The position numbers and the translations under genes are program-made. The notes beneath the pieces were generated by a model, which did not search any database, was not told where the DNA came from, and saw only the letters and a program-made list of their open reading frames with translations. From Rhodospirillales bacterium (lineage in GTDB: Bacteria > Pseudomonadota > Alphaproteobacteria > Acetobacterales > Acetobacteraceae), in the NCBI GenBank assembly GCA_025359905.1, contig JANYDF010000014.1, positions 1-57,283 on the forward strand: DNA of 57,283 bases. The letters are read 5' to 3'. The number at the start of each line of letters is the position of its first letter. Within the stretch, counting starts at the first letter, position 1. This document shows positions 18,633 to 26,226 of the stretch, in pieces.

Positions 18633-20011
18633 CCCCTTACAATGCTCTCGGCGGTCAGCGCCAGCGACAGCAAATCGTCGTCGGCCCCCGGCCCGGCCGA
18701 AAGCAACAGCGCGGTCGGCAATCCGTTTTCGTCCATGCCGCTCGGCAGCGATACCCCGCACCAATCGAGGAAGTTGCCGAGCATGGTGTTGCGCAGCGTG
18801 CGCATATTCACCCGCATGAACAAGCCGTCGTCGGCTTCCAATGCATCGAGCGGCGGGGCGGTATGCGGCACGGTGGGAAAGGCAAACACCGTGCGCCCGG
18901 CGAATTGTGCGGCCGTGTCCGCCACAATGCGGCGGCGCTCCTGCAAGATCGTCACATAATCGGTCATCGCCACATTCGCGCCCATCCGCACCCGCGAGAC
19001 CACGCGCCGGTCGATCGTCGACGCTTCCGGGCCCTCCAGCCGCTCCCGGTGCAGCGTGTAGGCTTCCGCCGTCACGATGGTGCCACGCTTGGCGCCGAGG
19101 GCGAGGATTTCGTCGAACACTGGCAGCGTCATGCGCTCGATCAGCGCGCCAGCCGCCGCAAGCCGCTCAAGTGCTGCTTCGAAATTCGCCAGGACGGCTG
19201 GTTCAATGTCGTCGAACACAATGTTGCCCGGCACCACGATGCGATAGCCCTGCAAGGCGCGCCGCCGCAGCGCAGGCGCCACCAGCCCGCACATCGCCGC
19301 ATCGACGGTCACGGCATCTGCCACGGTGCGCGCCAGCACGCCCAGCGTGTCCAGCGTGCGCGACAACGGGAAGATGCCGTCCATCGGATACCGTCCGGAC
19401 GACGCCTTGTAGCCGACAATCCCGTTGAATGCCGCCGGGATACGCACCGAGCCGCCGGTGTCCGAGCCGATGGAAACCGGCACCAGCCCGCGCGCCACCG
19501 CGACCGCCGAGCCGGACGACGAGCCGCCCGGCATACGCGCGCCATTGCGGCCATGCGGGTTGCGCGGCGTGCCATAGTGCGGGTTGCTGCCAATGCCGGA
19601 AAAGGCGAACTCGCTCATGTTCACCCGGCCCACGCACAACATGCCGGCGGCTTTCAGCCGCGCCACCACCGGTGCATCGCGCAACGCGGGAGCAGCGCCT
19701 TCCAGCACGCGCGAGCCCGCCGTGGTGACCACGCCTTCGAGGTCGAACAAGTCCTTCCAGGCAATCGGCACGCCGTCCAGCAAGCTGCGCGGCCGCCCGG
19801 CGCGAATCCGCCGCGAAGCAGCGCGCGCCTCGGTCAAGGCGCGGCCCGCTGTCAGCCGTGCAAAGATCGCCTGATCGTCGCAGGCGCGGATTGCCGCCAG
19901 CGTGCGCTCAATCGCTTCCTCGGCGTCGAGCAACCGGGCGCCCAGCATTGCGCCGAGTTGCAGCGCGGAACGGGAACCGACATCGATGCCGGTTTTGTCT
20001 GTCATGGTCAT
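18620..20011 (-). CDS. Amidase signature family enzyme
   Basis: A 463-residue amidase with the Ser-cisSer-Lys centre: the lysine in IAWKDLFD near residue 84, the glycine/serine segment MPGGSSSGSAVAVARG, and the nucleophile region IGSDTGGSVRIPA. The family cleaves linear amides, carbamates and allophanate. In the operon it may hydrolyse the acyclic amide left by ring opening or a carboxylated (allophanate-like) product. ATG at 20011 is used; a second in-frame ATG follows two codons later. It ends in an ATGA overlap with the repeat ORF. Confidence 0.88.
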   Translation of the reverse strand: MTMTDKTGIDVGSRSALQLGAMLGARLLDAEEAIERTLAAIRACDDQAIFARLTAGRALTEARAASRRIRAGRPRSLLDGVPIAWKDLFDLEGVVTTAGSRVLEGAAPALRDAPVVARLKAAGMLCVGRVNMSEFAFSGIGSNPHYGTPRNPHGRNGARMPGGSSSGSAVAVARGLVPVSIGSDTGGSVRIPAAFNGIVGYKASSGRYPMDGIFPLSRTLDTLGVLARTVADAVTVDAAMCGLVAPALRRRALQGYRIVVPGNIVFDDIEPAVLANFEAALERLAAAGALIERMTLPVFDEILALGAKRGTIVTAEAYTLHRERLEGPEASTIDRRVVSRVRMGANVAMTDYVTILQERRRIVADTAAQFAGRTVFAFPTVPHTAPPLDALEADDGLFMRVNMRTLRNTMLGNFLDWCGVSLPSGMDENGLPTALLLSAGPGADDDLLSLALTAESIVRGEAA

Positions 20012-20065
20012 GCCATCAACGATTCAATACCTTTTGCGTCACGCCCGCCCGGCGGCTGGCTGCGG

Positions 20066-20821
20066 TCAGTAGCGTCCAACCAGCAATCCGCCATCCACAA
20101 CCAACACTTGGCCCGTCATGTACCGTGCGGCACGCGACGCCAGGAACAGCACCACATCGGCAATATCGTCGGCTTGCCCGATCCGGCCCATGGGAATGAT
20201 TTCGTGGGCTTTGTCCGCGCCCGCAGGGCCCAGCGAATGCTTCTCGTTCAGCAACTGCGCGGTGCGGATGTAGCCCGGCGCGATGCCGTTCACCCGGATG
20301 CCTTCGCGCGCCAGCTCCACCGCCAAACCACGGATCAAACCTATCACGCCAGCCTTCGCCGCCGAGTAGGCCACGTGCTGATCCCAGCCATAGGCGATGC
20401 CCATGATCGACGAGATGCAAATCACCGATCCGGTGCCCTTGGCGCGCATCGCGGGCAGCGCCGGGCGGATGACTTTCAGCATGCCCTTCAGGTCGATGTC
20501 GTGGGTCAAGTCCCACTGCGCATCGGTCAGTTCATCCAGCGGCACTTTGTGCGCGATGCCGGCATTGGCGACAATGCAATCGATGGCGCCATGCTTGGCT
20601 TCCACCGCCGCGACGACGGCGTTGGCGTGCTCGGTCGAGCGCACGTCGAGCAGGTGAAACTCCGCCGTGCCGCCCGCTGCCGTCACTTCGGCCACCACGG
20701 CAGCACCTTCGGCGGGCAGCACGTCGGTCACCACGACATGGTAGCCCGCCGCACCGAACGCGTGCGCGGTGGCGCGGCCAATACCGATGCCGCCGCCAGT
20801 GATCAGAACTGTCTGCGCCAT
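20066..20821 (-). CDS. Short-chain dehydrogenase/reductase
   Basis: The 251-residue protein is a classical SDR: cofactor motif TGGGIGIGRA at residues 8-17, the NAG motif in IVANAGIAH, catalytic Ser and the YSAAK tetrad near residue 155, and the C-terminal VVDGGLLVGRY. An aspartate after the second strand (VVTDVLPAEG) suggests NAD rather than NADP. It is 15 bp downstream of a second SDR gene. The two probably oxidise hydroxy intermediates in the catabolic sequence; the substrate cannot be read. Confidence 0.88.
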   Translation of the reverse strand: MAQTVLITGGGIGIGRATAHAFGAAGYHVVVTDVLPAEGAAVVAEVTAAGGTAEFHLLDVRSTEHANAVVAAVEAKHGAIDCIVANAGIAHKVPLDELTDAQWDLTHDIDLKGMLKVIRPALPAMRAKGTGSVICISSIMGIAYGWDQHVAYSAAKAGVIGLIRGLAVELAREGIRVNGIAPGYIRTAQLLNEKHSLGPAGADKAHEIIPMGRIGQADDIADVVLFLASRAARYMTGQVLVVDGGLLVGRY

Positions 20822-20836
20822 ACCTGTCCGCCCCCG

Positions 20837-21571
20837 TTACAGCATCACATCGCCGGAATTCGGCCCCAGCGTCTGGCCCACGTAAATCGCCGCTTGGTCG
20901 GAGGCGAGGAACGCGATTGTCGCCGCAATGTCCTCCGGCTCGCCGAAACGGCCAAGCGGCAATTCAGCGGCTTTGGCTTTGCGCCATTCCGGCGACAGGC
21001 TCATCGCCAGCGGCGTATTGATCGGCCCCGGCGCCACGGCGTTGACGCGCACGCCCTGTTTGCTGATCTCGCGCGCCAGCGATTTCGTCATGCCAATAAT
21101 CGCTGCCTTGGCGCCGCAGTAGTGCGACAGTTCCACGCCGCCGATCTGGCCGAGTTGCGAGGCGACATTGACGATGGCGCCCTTCCCGGCCGCTAGCATC
21201 GCCGGCAGCACGGCGCGGGTGCACAGGAACGTGCCGCGCACATGCACCGCGAACATACGGTCGAAATCTGCGGGCGCCAGATCGACGAACTTCGCCTGGT
21301 GCACATGCCCGGCGTTGTTCACCAGCAGCGTGCAAGCGCCGAAGGTCTCCAGCGTGGCGGCATACAGCGCCGCCACATCGGCCTCCCGCGACACGTCGCC
21401 GCCGATGGCTGCCGCCTGCCCGCCAGCCGCCTTAATTTCGTCAGCTGCGATGGCGGCGCGTGCGCCGTTGATGTCATTGCACATCACCGAATAGCCATCC
21501 GCCGCCAGCCGCAGTGCGGTGGCGCGGCCAATGCCAGACCCCGCGCCGGTTACGATCGCAACGCCACTCAT
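20837..21571 (-). CDS. Short-chain dehydrogenase/reductase, first enzyme of the block
   Basis: A 244-residue classical SDR with TGAGSGIGRATALRL, LLVNNAGHVHQAKFVDL, SQLGQIGGVELSHYCGAK containing the YxxxK pair, and PGPINTPLAMSLSPEW. A strong AGGAGG before the ATG at 21571 sets the start. The ATG overlaps the TGA of a 66-codon ORF. It is only about half identical by eye to the next SDR, so it is a separate function and not a recent duplicate. It heads the minus-strand block divergent from the LysR gene at 21927. Confidence 0.88.
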   Translation of the reverse strand: MSGVAIVTGAGSGIGRATALRLAADGYSVMCNDINGARAAIAADEIKAAGGQAAAIGGDVSREADVAALYAATLETFGACTLLVNNAGHVHQAKFVDLAPADFDRMFAVHVRGTFLCTRAVLPAMLAAGKGAIVNVASQLGQIGGVELSHYCGAKAAIIGMTKSLAREISKQGVRVNAVAPGPINTPLAMSLSPEWRKAKAAELPLGRFGEPEDIAATIAFLASDQAAIYVGQTLGPNSGDVML

Positions 21572-21768
21572 GCCGCTTCCTCCTGAATTGCAAGCCGCTT
21601 TGCGCGCCGCGCCGAGGTGGACATCGAGATGGCGTCCCCTGACCGCTGCGCGCACGAAGACAACGTGATCAACTCGCCCAACGCCATTGCGTTCGGATGA
21701 ATTGCCACCAAAACGCGCCACCAAAACATGCCATCGGGACCGTCCAGATCGATCGTCCCCTCCGCCAT
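21568..21768 (-). CDS. Possible 66-residue leader protein
   Basis: An ORF before the first SDR gene encodes 66 residues beginning MAEGTIDLDGPDGMFWWRVL, with no family that I recognise. Its TGA overlaps the SDR ATG (ATGA) and the SDR ribosome-binding site lies in its last codons. A GGA is present nine bases before its ATG. This packing supports translation, but composition is compatible with chance in high-GC sequence. It may be a small subunit, or only a coupled leader. Confidence 0.35.
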   Translation of the reverse strand: MAEGTIDLDGPDGMFWWRVLVAIHPNAMALGELITLSSCAQRSGDAISMSTSARRAKRLAIQEEAA

Positions 21769-21900
21769 CGCGCGTCAATCCTTTGCCTTGGCGGCCGCGA
21801 CGGCTGGGAAATCCCGGCGCATCGCATTTTCGCCTATCGCATAACAGTCATGCTGCTCCCCTCACCGCGTATCGTAAATTCGGAAATGCCGTTGACCGGT

Positions 21901-21915
21901 ATCAGATAATCAGAT
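21901..21915. promoter_or_regulatory. Probable LysR-type operator, ATC-N9-GAT
   Basis: ATCAGATAATCAGAT has the ATC-N9-GAT form (and T-N11-A inside it) that LysR-type regulators bind. It ends eleven bases before the ATG of the LysR gene at 21927, in the region divergent from the 16-gene block, so it probably serves autoregulation and control of that block. Confidence 0.5.
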
Positions 21916-21926
21916 GACATGCCGGA

Positions 21927-22847
21927 ATGTCGCTCTCGCTCAAACAAATTCGCTACTTCATCGCCGCAGCCGAGTCTGGCCAGATGTCGCAAGCCGCCGT
22001 CGAACTCAGCGTGTCGCAGTCGGCGGTGACCTCGGCGATCCAGCAACTTGAAGCCGGGCTCGGTATCAAACTGTTTCACCGCAACCCGGTTGGCGTGTCG
22101 CTGACACCCGAGGGCAACCGCTTTCTGCAACATGCGCGGCACATCATGGCGGCGGTGAACGAAGCAATGCGGGTGCCGCGCACGGCGGATTCTGCCGTTT
22201 CTGGAAAAGTGAAAGTGGGCGTCACCTACACCGTGGCGGGTTACTTCCTGCCGCCGTACCACGCCCGGTTTGTGCGTAATTTTCCGAATGTCGTGGTGGA
22301 TTTGTACGAAGCGTCGCGTACCGTGATCGAAGATGGGCTGTTGGAAGGCGCGCTGGACATCGGGGTGATCCTGGTATCGAATTTGGAACACAAGGGCCGC
22401 CTCACGGCGGAAACCCTGTTCCGCTCGCGCCGCCGGCTATGGCTGCCTGCCGATCACCGCCTGCTGCAAAACCAAACCGTCACGCTGGCCGACGTGGCCG
22501 AGGAGCCGTACGTGATGCTGACGGTCGACGAGGCCAGCGAGACTTCCGGGCGCTACTGGACCAGCACGCAGCACCGCCCGAACGTCATTTTCCGCACCGC
22601 CTCCATCGAAGCGGTGCGCAGCATGGTGGCCGCCGGCATGGGGGTCAGTATTCTATCGGACATGGTCTACCGGCCATGGTCGCTGGAAGGCCAGCGGATC
22701 GAAACCCGCGCTCTGGAGGGTGATATTCCAACGATGGATGTTGGGCTCGCCTGGCGGGCCAGCACGCCGCTGCCGCCGCCCGCGCAAGCTCTGCGCGACT
22801 TTTTCGTGCTGGCGTTCCAGAACGGCAGCCATGGTTTCCCGGCCTGA
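21927..22847 (+). CDS. LysR-family transcriptional regulator (first)
   Basis: The 306-residue regulator has an N-terminal winged helix (LKQIRYFIAAAESGQMSQAA, then VSQSAVTSAIQQLEAGLG) and a substrate-binding domain from about residue 90 (VKVGVTYTVAGYFLPPYHARF). The N-terminal helix set and the DLYEASRTVIEDGLLEGALDIG region resemble the nac/cbl branch-like amide or nitrogen regulators, but no precise name is warranted. It is transcribed away from the 16-gene minus-strand block and is the most likely activator of it, responding to a pathway intermediate. Confidence 0.9.
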   Translation: MSLSLKQIRYFIAAAESGQMSQAAVELSVSQSAVTSAIQQLEAGLGIKLFHRNPVGVSLTPEGNRFLQHARHIMAAVNEAMRVPRTADSAVSGKVKVGVTYTVAGYFLPPYHARFVRNFPNVVVDLYEASRTVIEDGLLEGALDIGVILVSNLEHKGRLTAETLFRSRRRLWLPADHRLLQNQTVTLADVAEEPYVMLTVDEASETSGRYWTSTQHRPNVIFRTASIEAVRSMVAAGMGVSILSDMVYRPWSLEGQRIETRALEGDIPTMDVGLAWRASTPLPPPAQALRDFFVLAFQNGSHGFPA

Positions 22848-22860
22848 TGCACATTCCGCC

Positions 22861-23796
22861 ATGAGCGCCCCGCCGCTCGCCACCCAAACCCTGCGTTTCC
22901 TGGTGGAAGCCGCGCGGCACGGCAACATCTCGCGCGCCGCCTTGGCGCTCGGCGTCTCGCAGCCGCGCCTCAGCCAAGGCATTGCGGCGCTGGAGCAACG
23001 CTTGCAGCGCCCGCTGTTCACCCGCAACGGGCGCGGCGTGGTGCCGACGCCGGAGGGCGCGCGCGCCATCGCCCAGGCTGAAACCTTGCTGCTCGATCTG
23101 GATGCGCTGGACGCTGAAATGGTGGCCGCCGCCGCCCAGGACGGCGACGATATCGCCATCGGGGTGCCGCCCTCGGTGTCGTTGATTCTGGTTGCCCCGC
23201 TGGTCAAGCGCCTGCGCCAAGCCATGCCGCACGCCACGTTGCGCGTGCTGGAAGGCTACAGCGGCACCGTGCAGCGCGCGCTGGCCAACGGCGAGGTAGA
23301 TTTCGGCCTGCTGTACGCCGGGCAGGCGCTGGCCGGCATGCCCGCCGAGCGGCTGCTGGCCGAGCAATTGCTGCTGGCCGGGCGCTACGGCGACAAGCTG
23401 CTCGACCGCTTCGATATTCCGCTGTGGGAAGCCGCCCGCCTGCCGCTGGTGCTGCCCAGCCGGGGCCACGGCTTGCGTCAGTTGATCGAGCGCGAGGCGC
23501 GGCGCAACGGCTTGGCGTTCAACGTGGTGCTGGAGATCGACGCGCTGACCCCGGCCAAGGACATCTGCGCCAGCGAAGGCTTGTTCACCATCCTGCCCAG
23601 TTGCGCGGTGGCGCGCGAGGTAGCGGCGCGCACGCTGTCGGCCCGGCCGATTGTCGACCCCGACCTGCGCCGCGTGCTGATGCTGTCCACCACGACCGCC
23701 CGCCCGCTGACCAGCGGCGCCCGCGCCGCCGCGCGGCTGTGCATCGAAACCGCCCGCCGGCTGGTGCATGACGGCGCCTGGCTGGGCGAGGTTTAG
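22861..23796 (+). CDS. LysR-family transcriptional regulator (second)
   Basis: A 311-residue LysR protein: TLRFLVEAARHGNISRAA and VSQPRLSQGIAALEQRLQ form the winged helix; effector domain from about residue 95 with DIAIGVPPSVSLILVAPLV. The ATG at 22861 lies 13 bp after the first LysR gene and begins at the conserved N-terminus. It is followed by a convergent LysR gene that overlaps its stop by three bases. Two adjacent regulators of this kind suggest separate inducers for separate parts of the region. Confidence 0.88.
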   Translation: MSAPPLATQTLRFLVEAARHGNISRAALALGVSQPRLSQGIAALEQRLQRPLFTRNGRGVVPTPEGARAIAQAETLLLDLDALDAEMVAAAAQDGDDIAIGVPPSVSLILVAPLVKRLRQAMPHATLRVLEGYSGTVQRALANGEVDFGLLYAGQALAGMPAERLLAEQLLLAGRYGDKLLDRFDIPLWEAARLPLVLPSRGHGLRQLIEREARRNGLAFNVVLEIDALTPAKDICASEGLFTILPSCAVAREVAARTLSARPIVDPDLRRVLMLSTTTARPLTSGARAAARLCIETARRLVHDGAWLGEV

Positions 23797-24752
23797 GCGA
23801 ACGCCAGCCGCAGCGCCGAAGCGGTCATCCGGCGCAATTCCTGCGCGGTGTACGCCAACTCCCGTTCCAGGACCGCGCACAGATCGTCCATCACCCCGCG
23901 CACCTCAGCCGTACGCGGCCGCGCGGCGGCGGACACCACCGAGAGATTGCGCACCAGCGCCACCTCCTCGGCCCGCCCCAGCAGCATCCGGCCGGCCTGC
24001 ACGTCGGCGGCCACCACATTGAACGGCAGCACCGTCGCCGCCCGCCCGGCCAGCACCAATTGGCGGATGGTGCCCAGCGATGCCATTTCGTAGGGCACCC
24101 GCAACGTCAGTCCGAACTGGACGCACATGCTATCGACCAGCAAGCGCATGCCATGCGGGCGGCCGGGCAGCACGAAGTCCATGGCTTCCAACGTGGCGCG
24201 ATCCACCCGGCCGAGTTGCAGCAGATTGTCCTGAGCAGGAAACACGAACTGCACTGCGTCGCTGAACGATGCCATCACCGACAGCCCGTGGAGATCGGGC
24301 GTGGCATACACCACCCCCGCTTGCGCCGTTCCTTGGCGCACCCAATCGGCGGCATAGGTGCTGAAACCCTCGGTCACGACCAGCCGTAACGCCGGGTCAC
24401 GTGCCCGCACCGTGGTGACCAGCGGCACCACCGCCAGATCGGCGACGGTTGGCGGCAACGCGACGCACACCACCCGCTCGGTCTGGCCATGCGCCGCCTC
24501 GCCTTCCAATGCCGCGGCTTGCTCCAGAATCGCCCGGGCCCGCTCGGCGAAGCGCAGCGACAGTGCCGTGGCGCGCACGCCGCGCCCGTCGCGGTGCAGC
24601 AGCCTGGTGCCGTAGCGGGTTTCCAACACGGCGATGTGCTTGCTTACCGTGGGCTGCGTCAGCCCCAATTTGGCGGCGGCCGCAGTGACGCTTTCGGTCT
24701 CCACCGCCGCCACCAGCGAACGCAACAAGTCGAAGTCGAGGTGTCCAGCCAT
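23793..24752 (-). CDS. LysR-family transcriptional regulator (third)
   Basis: A 319-residue LysR protein, winged helix DFDLLRSLVAAVETESVTAAAAKLGLTQ read in two parts here, then QPTVSKHIAVLETRYGTRLL, and an effector domain beginning near VCVALPPTVADLAVVPLV. The ATG at 24752 is preferred to one at 24779 because the latter lies inside the probable operator. It is divergent from the amidase at 24860 and so probably controls that amidase and the Liv transporter after it. Its end overlaps the stop of the second LysR gene. Confidence 0.87.
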   Translation of the reverse strand: MAGHLDFDLLRSLVAAVETESVTAAAAKLGLTQPTVSKHIAVLETRYGTRLLHRDGRGVRATALSLRFAERARAILEQAAALEGEAAHGQTERVVCVALPPTVADLAVVPLVTTVRARDPALRLVVTEGFSTYAADWVRQGTAQAGVVYATPDLHGLSVMASFSDAVQFVFPAQDNLLQLGRVDRATLEAMDFVLPGRPHGMRLLVDSMCVQFGLTLRVPYEMASLGTIRQLVLAGRAATVLPFNVVAADVQAGRMLLGRAEEVALVRNLSVVSAAARPRTAEVRGVMDDLCAVLERELAYTAQELRRMTASALRLAFA

Positions 24753-24771
24753 GGTGCAGACTAACGGCCGA

Positions 24772-24788
24772 TATTCCATGCGCCAATA
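24772..24788. promoter_or_regulatory. Probable LysR-type operator in the divergent promoter
   Basis: TATTCCATGCGCCAATA is a dyad TATT-N9-AATA with the T-N11-A core of LysR operators. It lies in the 107-bp gap between the third LysR gene (start 24752) and the divergent amidase (start 24860), 20 bp and 71 bp away respectively, a usual arrangement for LysR control of a neighbouring catabolic gene. Confidence 0.5.
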
Positions 24789-24859
24789 GCTGTTACGCTT
24801 TCGCGCCCGGAAATTTACGGGCACGCTCGCCACCAGCACGAAATCAACCGGAGCGCCGC

Positions 24860-26194
24860 ATGTCCAACCTCAGCCAGACCGCCATCGAGCAATCGCTGGA
24901 CCGTATCGCCCGGCACAACCCGGCGCTGCACGCCTTCGTCACCGTGGTGCCGGAGCACGCCCGCGCGTTGGCCCGCCATGAAGACGCGTTGACGGCGCTC
25001 GGCCGTCCGCCCGGTTTGCTCGCCGGGCTGGTGGTGGCGATCAAGGATATTATCGACGTGGCGGGACTGCCGACCGGCGGCGGCTCGTTCACCCGCGACG
25101 GCGCAGCCCCGGCGGCGCGCGATGCGCTGGTGGTGCAACGCTTGCGCGCGGCGGGTGCGGTGGTGGCGGGCAAGACCCACACCGTCGAGTACGCGTTCGG
25201 CGGCTGGGGCACCAACGTCTCGAAAGGTACGCCGCATAACCCTTGGGATATGCAAAATCATCGCGTGCCGGGCGGTTCCTCCAGCGGCTCCGGCGTCGCC
25301 GTCGGCGCGGGGCTGGTCCCGGCGGCGCTGGGCACCGACACTGGCGGCTCAATCCGCATACCTGCCTCGTTCTGCGGCATCGTCGGGCTGAAAACCACCG
25401 CCGGGCTGCTGTCCAATGAGGGCGTGCTGCCGCTGTCGACCCGCTTCGACACGGTGGGGCCGATGACCCGCACCGTGGCCGATGCCGCCAAAATGCTCGC
25501 GGCGCTGGCGGGCGAGGGTGCGCACCGCATGATGGGCGGAGCCGCGTTTGCCGCCGATCCGCTGGCCCCGCTGTCGCGCGGCATCGCCGGGCTGCGTGTC
25601 GGCATGCTGAACATCGACGGTATCGCGCTGCATCCGGACACCGCGCGCGTCTTCACGGCAACCCAGGCGCTGCTGCAGAAACTGGGTGCGACGTTGGTGC
25701 CGGTCAGCCTGCCCCGCCCAATGCCCGCCTATCTCGGCGCGCTCGGCCAATGGATCGCAGCCGACGGCTATCGGGTCTACGGCGATCTGGTCGACGCCGA
25801 GCCGAACCGCCTGGGTGCCCCAGTGCGCGGCCGCATGTTGACCGGCCAGCACGTCAGCGCCGCGTGGCTGGTGGCCGAGCAGGAACGCCAGGCCGCCGAT
25901 ATCGCCGCCACCGCCGAACTGTTCACCAGCGTCGATTGCCTGCTGACCCCTGCCAGCGCCTTCCCGGCGCCGACGGTGGCCGAGCATGATGAGGACACCA
26001 GCCCGGCGACCTTCACCCGCTTCGTCAACTATCTCGACCTCGCCGGCATCGCGCTGCCGATGGGGTTGTCGGGCGAAGGGCTGCCGGTTGGCATGCAGAT
26101 TGTTGTGCCGGGCTTCTGCGAAGTGCGGGCGCTTCGGATCGCCGCCGCACTGGAAGCGGCGCGCGGGATGGCGATCGAAGTGGCGTTCACCTAG
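24860..26194 (+). CDS. Amidase signature family enzyme (second)
   Basis: A 444-residue amidase with VVAIKDIIDVAG carrying the catalytic lysine, VPGGSSSGSGVAVGAG, and LGTDTGGSIRIPASFCGIVG with the nucleophile and cis-serine. The CGGAGC sequence before the ATG is a fair ribosome-binding site. It differs clearly from the amidase at 18620. It lies directly before the branched-chain-type ABC transporter genes and divergently from a LysR gene, so its substrate is probably an imported amide. Candidates are aryl or aliphatic amides, or biuret/allophanate-like compounds. Confidence 0.88.
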   Translation: MSNLSQTAIEQSLDRIARHNPALHAFVTVVPEHARALARHEDALTALGRPPGLLAGLVVAIKDIIDVAGLPTGGGSFTRDGAAPAARDALVVQRLRAAGAVVAGKTHTVEYAFGGWGTNVSKGTPHNPWDMQNHRVPGGSSSGSGVAVGAGLVPAALGTDTGGSIRIPASFCGIVGLKTTAGLLSNEGVLPLSTRFDTVGPMTRTVADAAKMLAALAGEGAHRMMGGAAFAADPLAPLSRGIAGLRVGMLNIDGIALHPDTARVFTATQALLQKLGATLVPVSLPRPMPAYLGALGQWIAADGYRVYGDLVDAEPNRLGAPVRGRMLTGQHVSAAWLVAEQERQAADIAATAELFTSVDCLLTPASAFPAPTVAEHDEDTSPATFTRFVNYLDLAGIALPMGLSGEGLPVGMQIVVPGFCEVRALRIAAALEAARGMAIEVAFT

Positions 26195-26226
26195 CCGGTA
26201 TGCCGCATAACCACTAAGCTTGGCGG

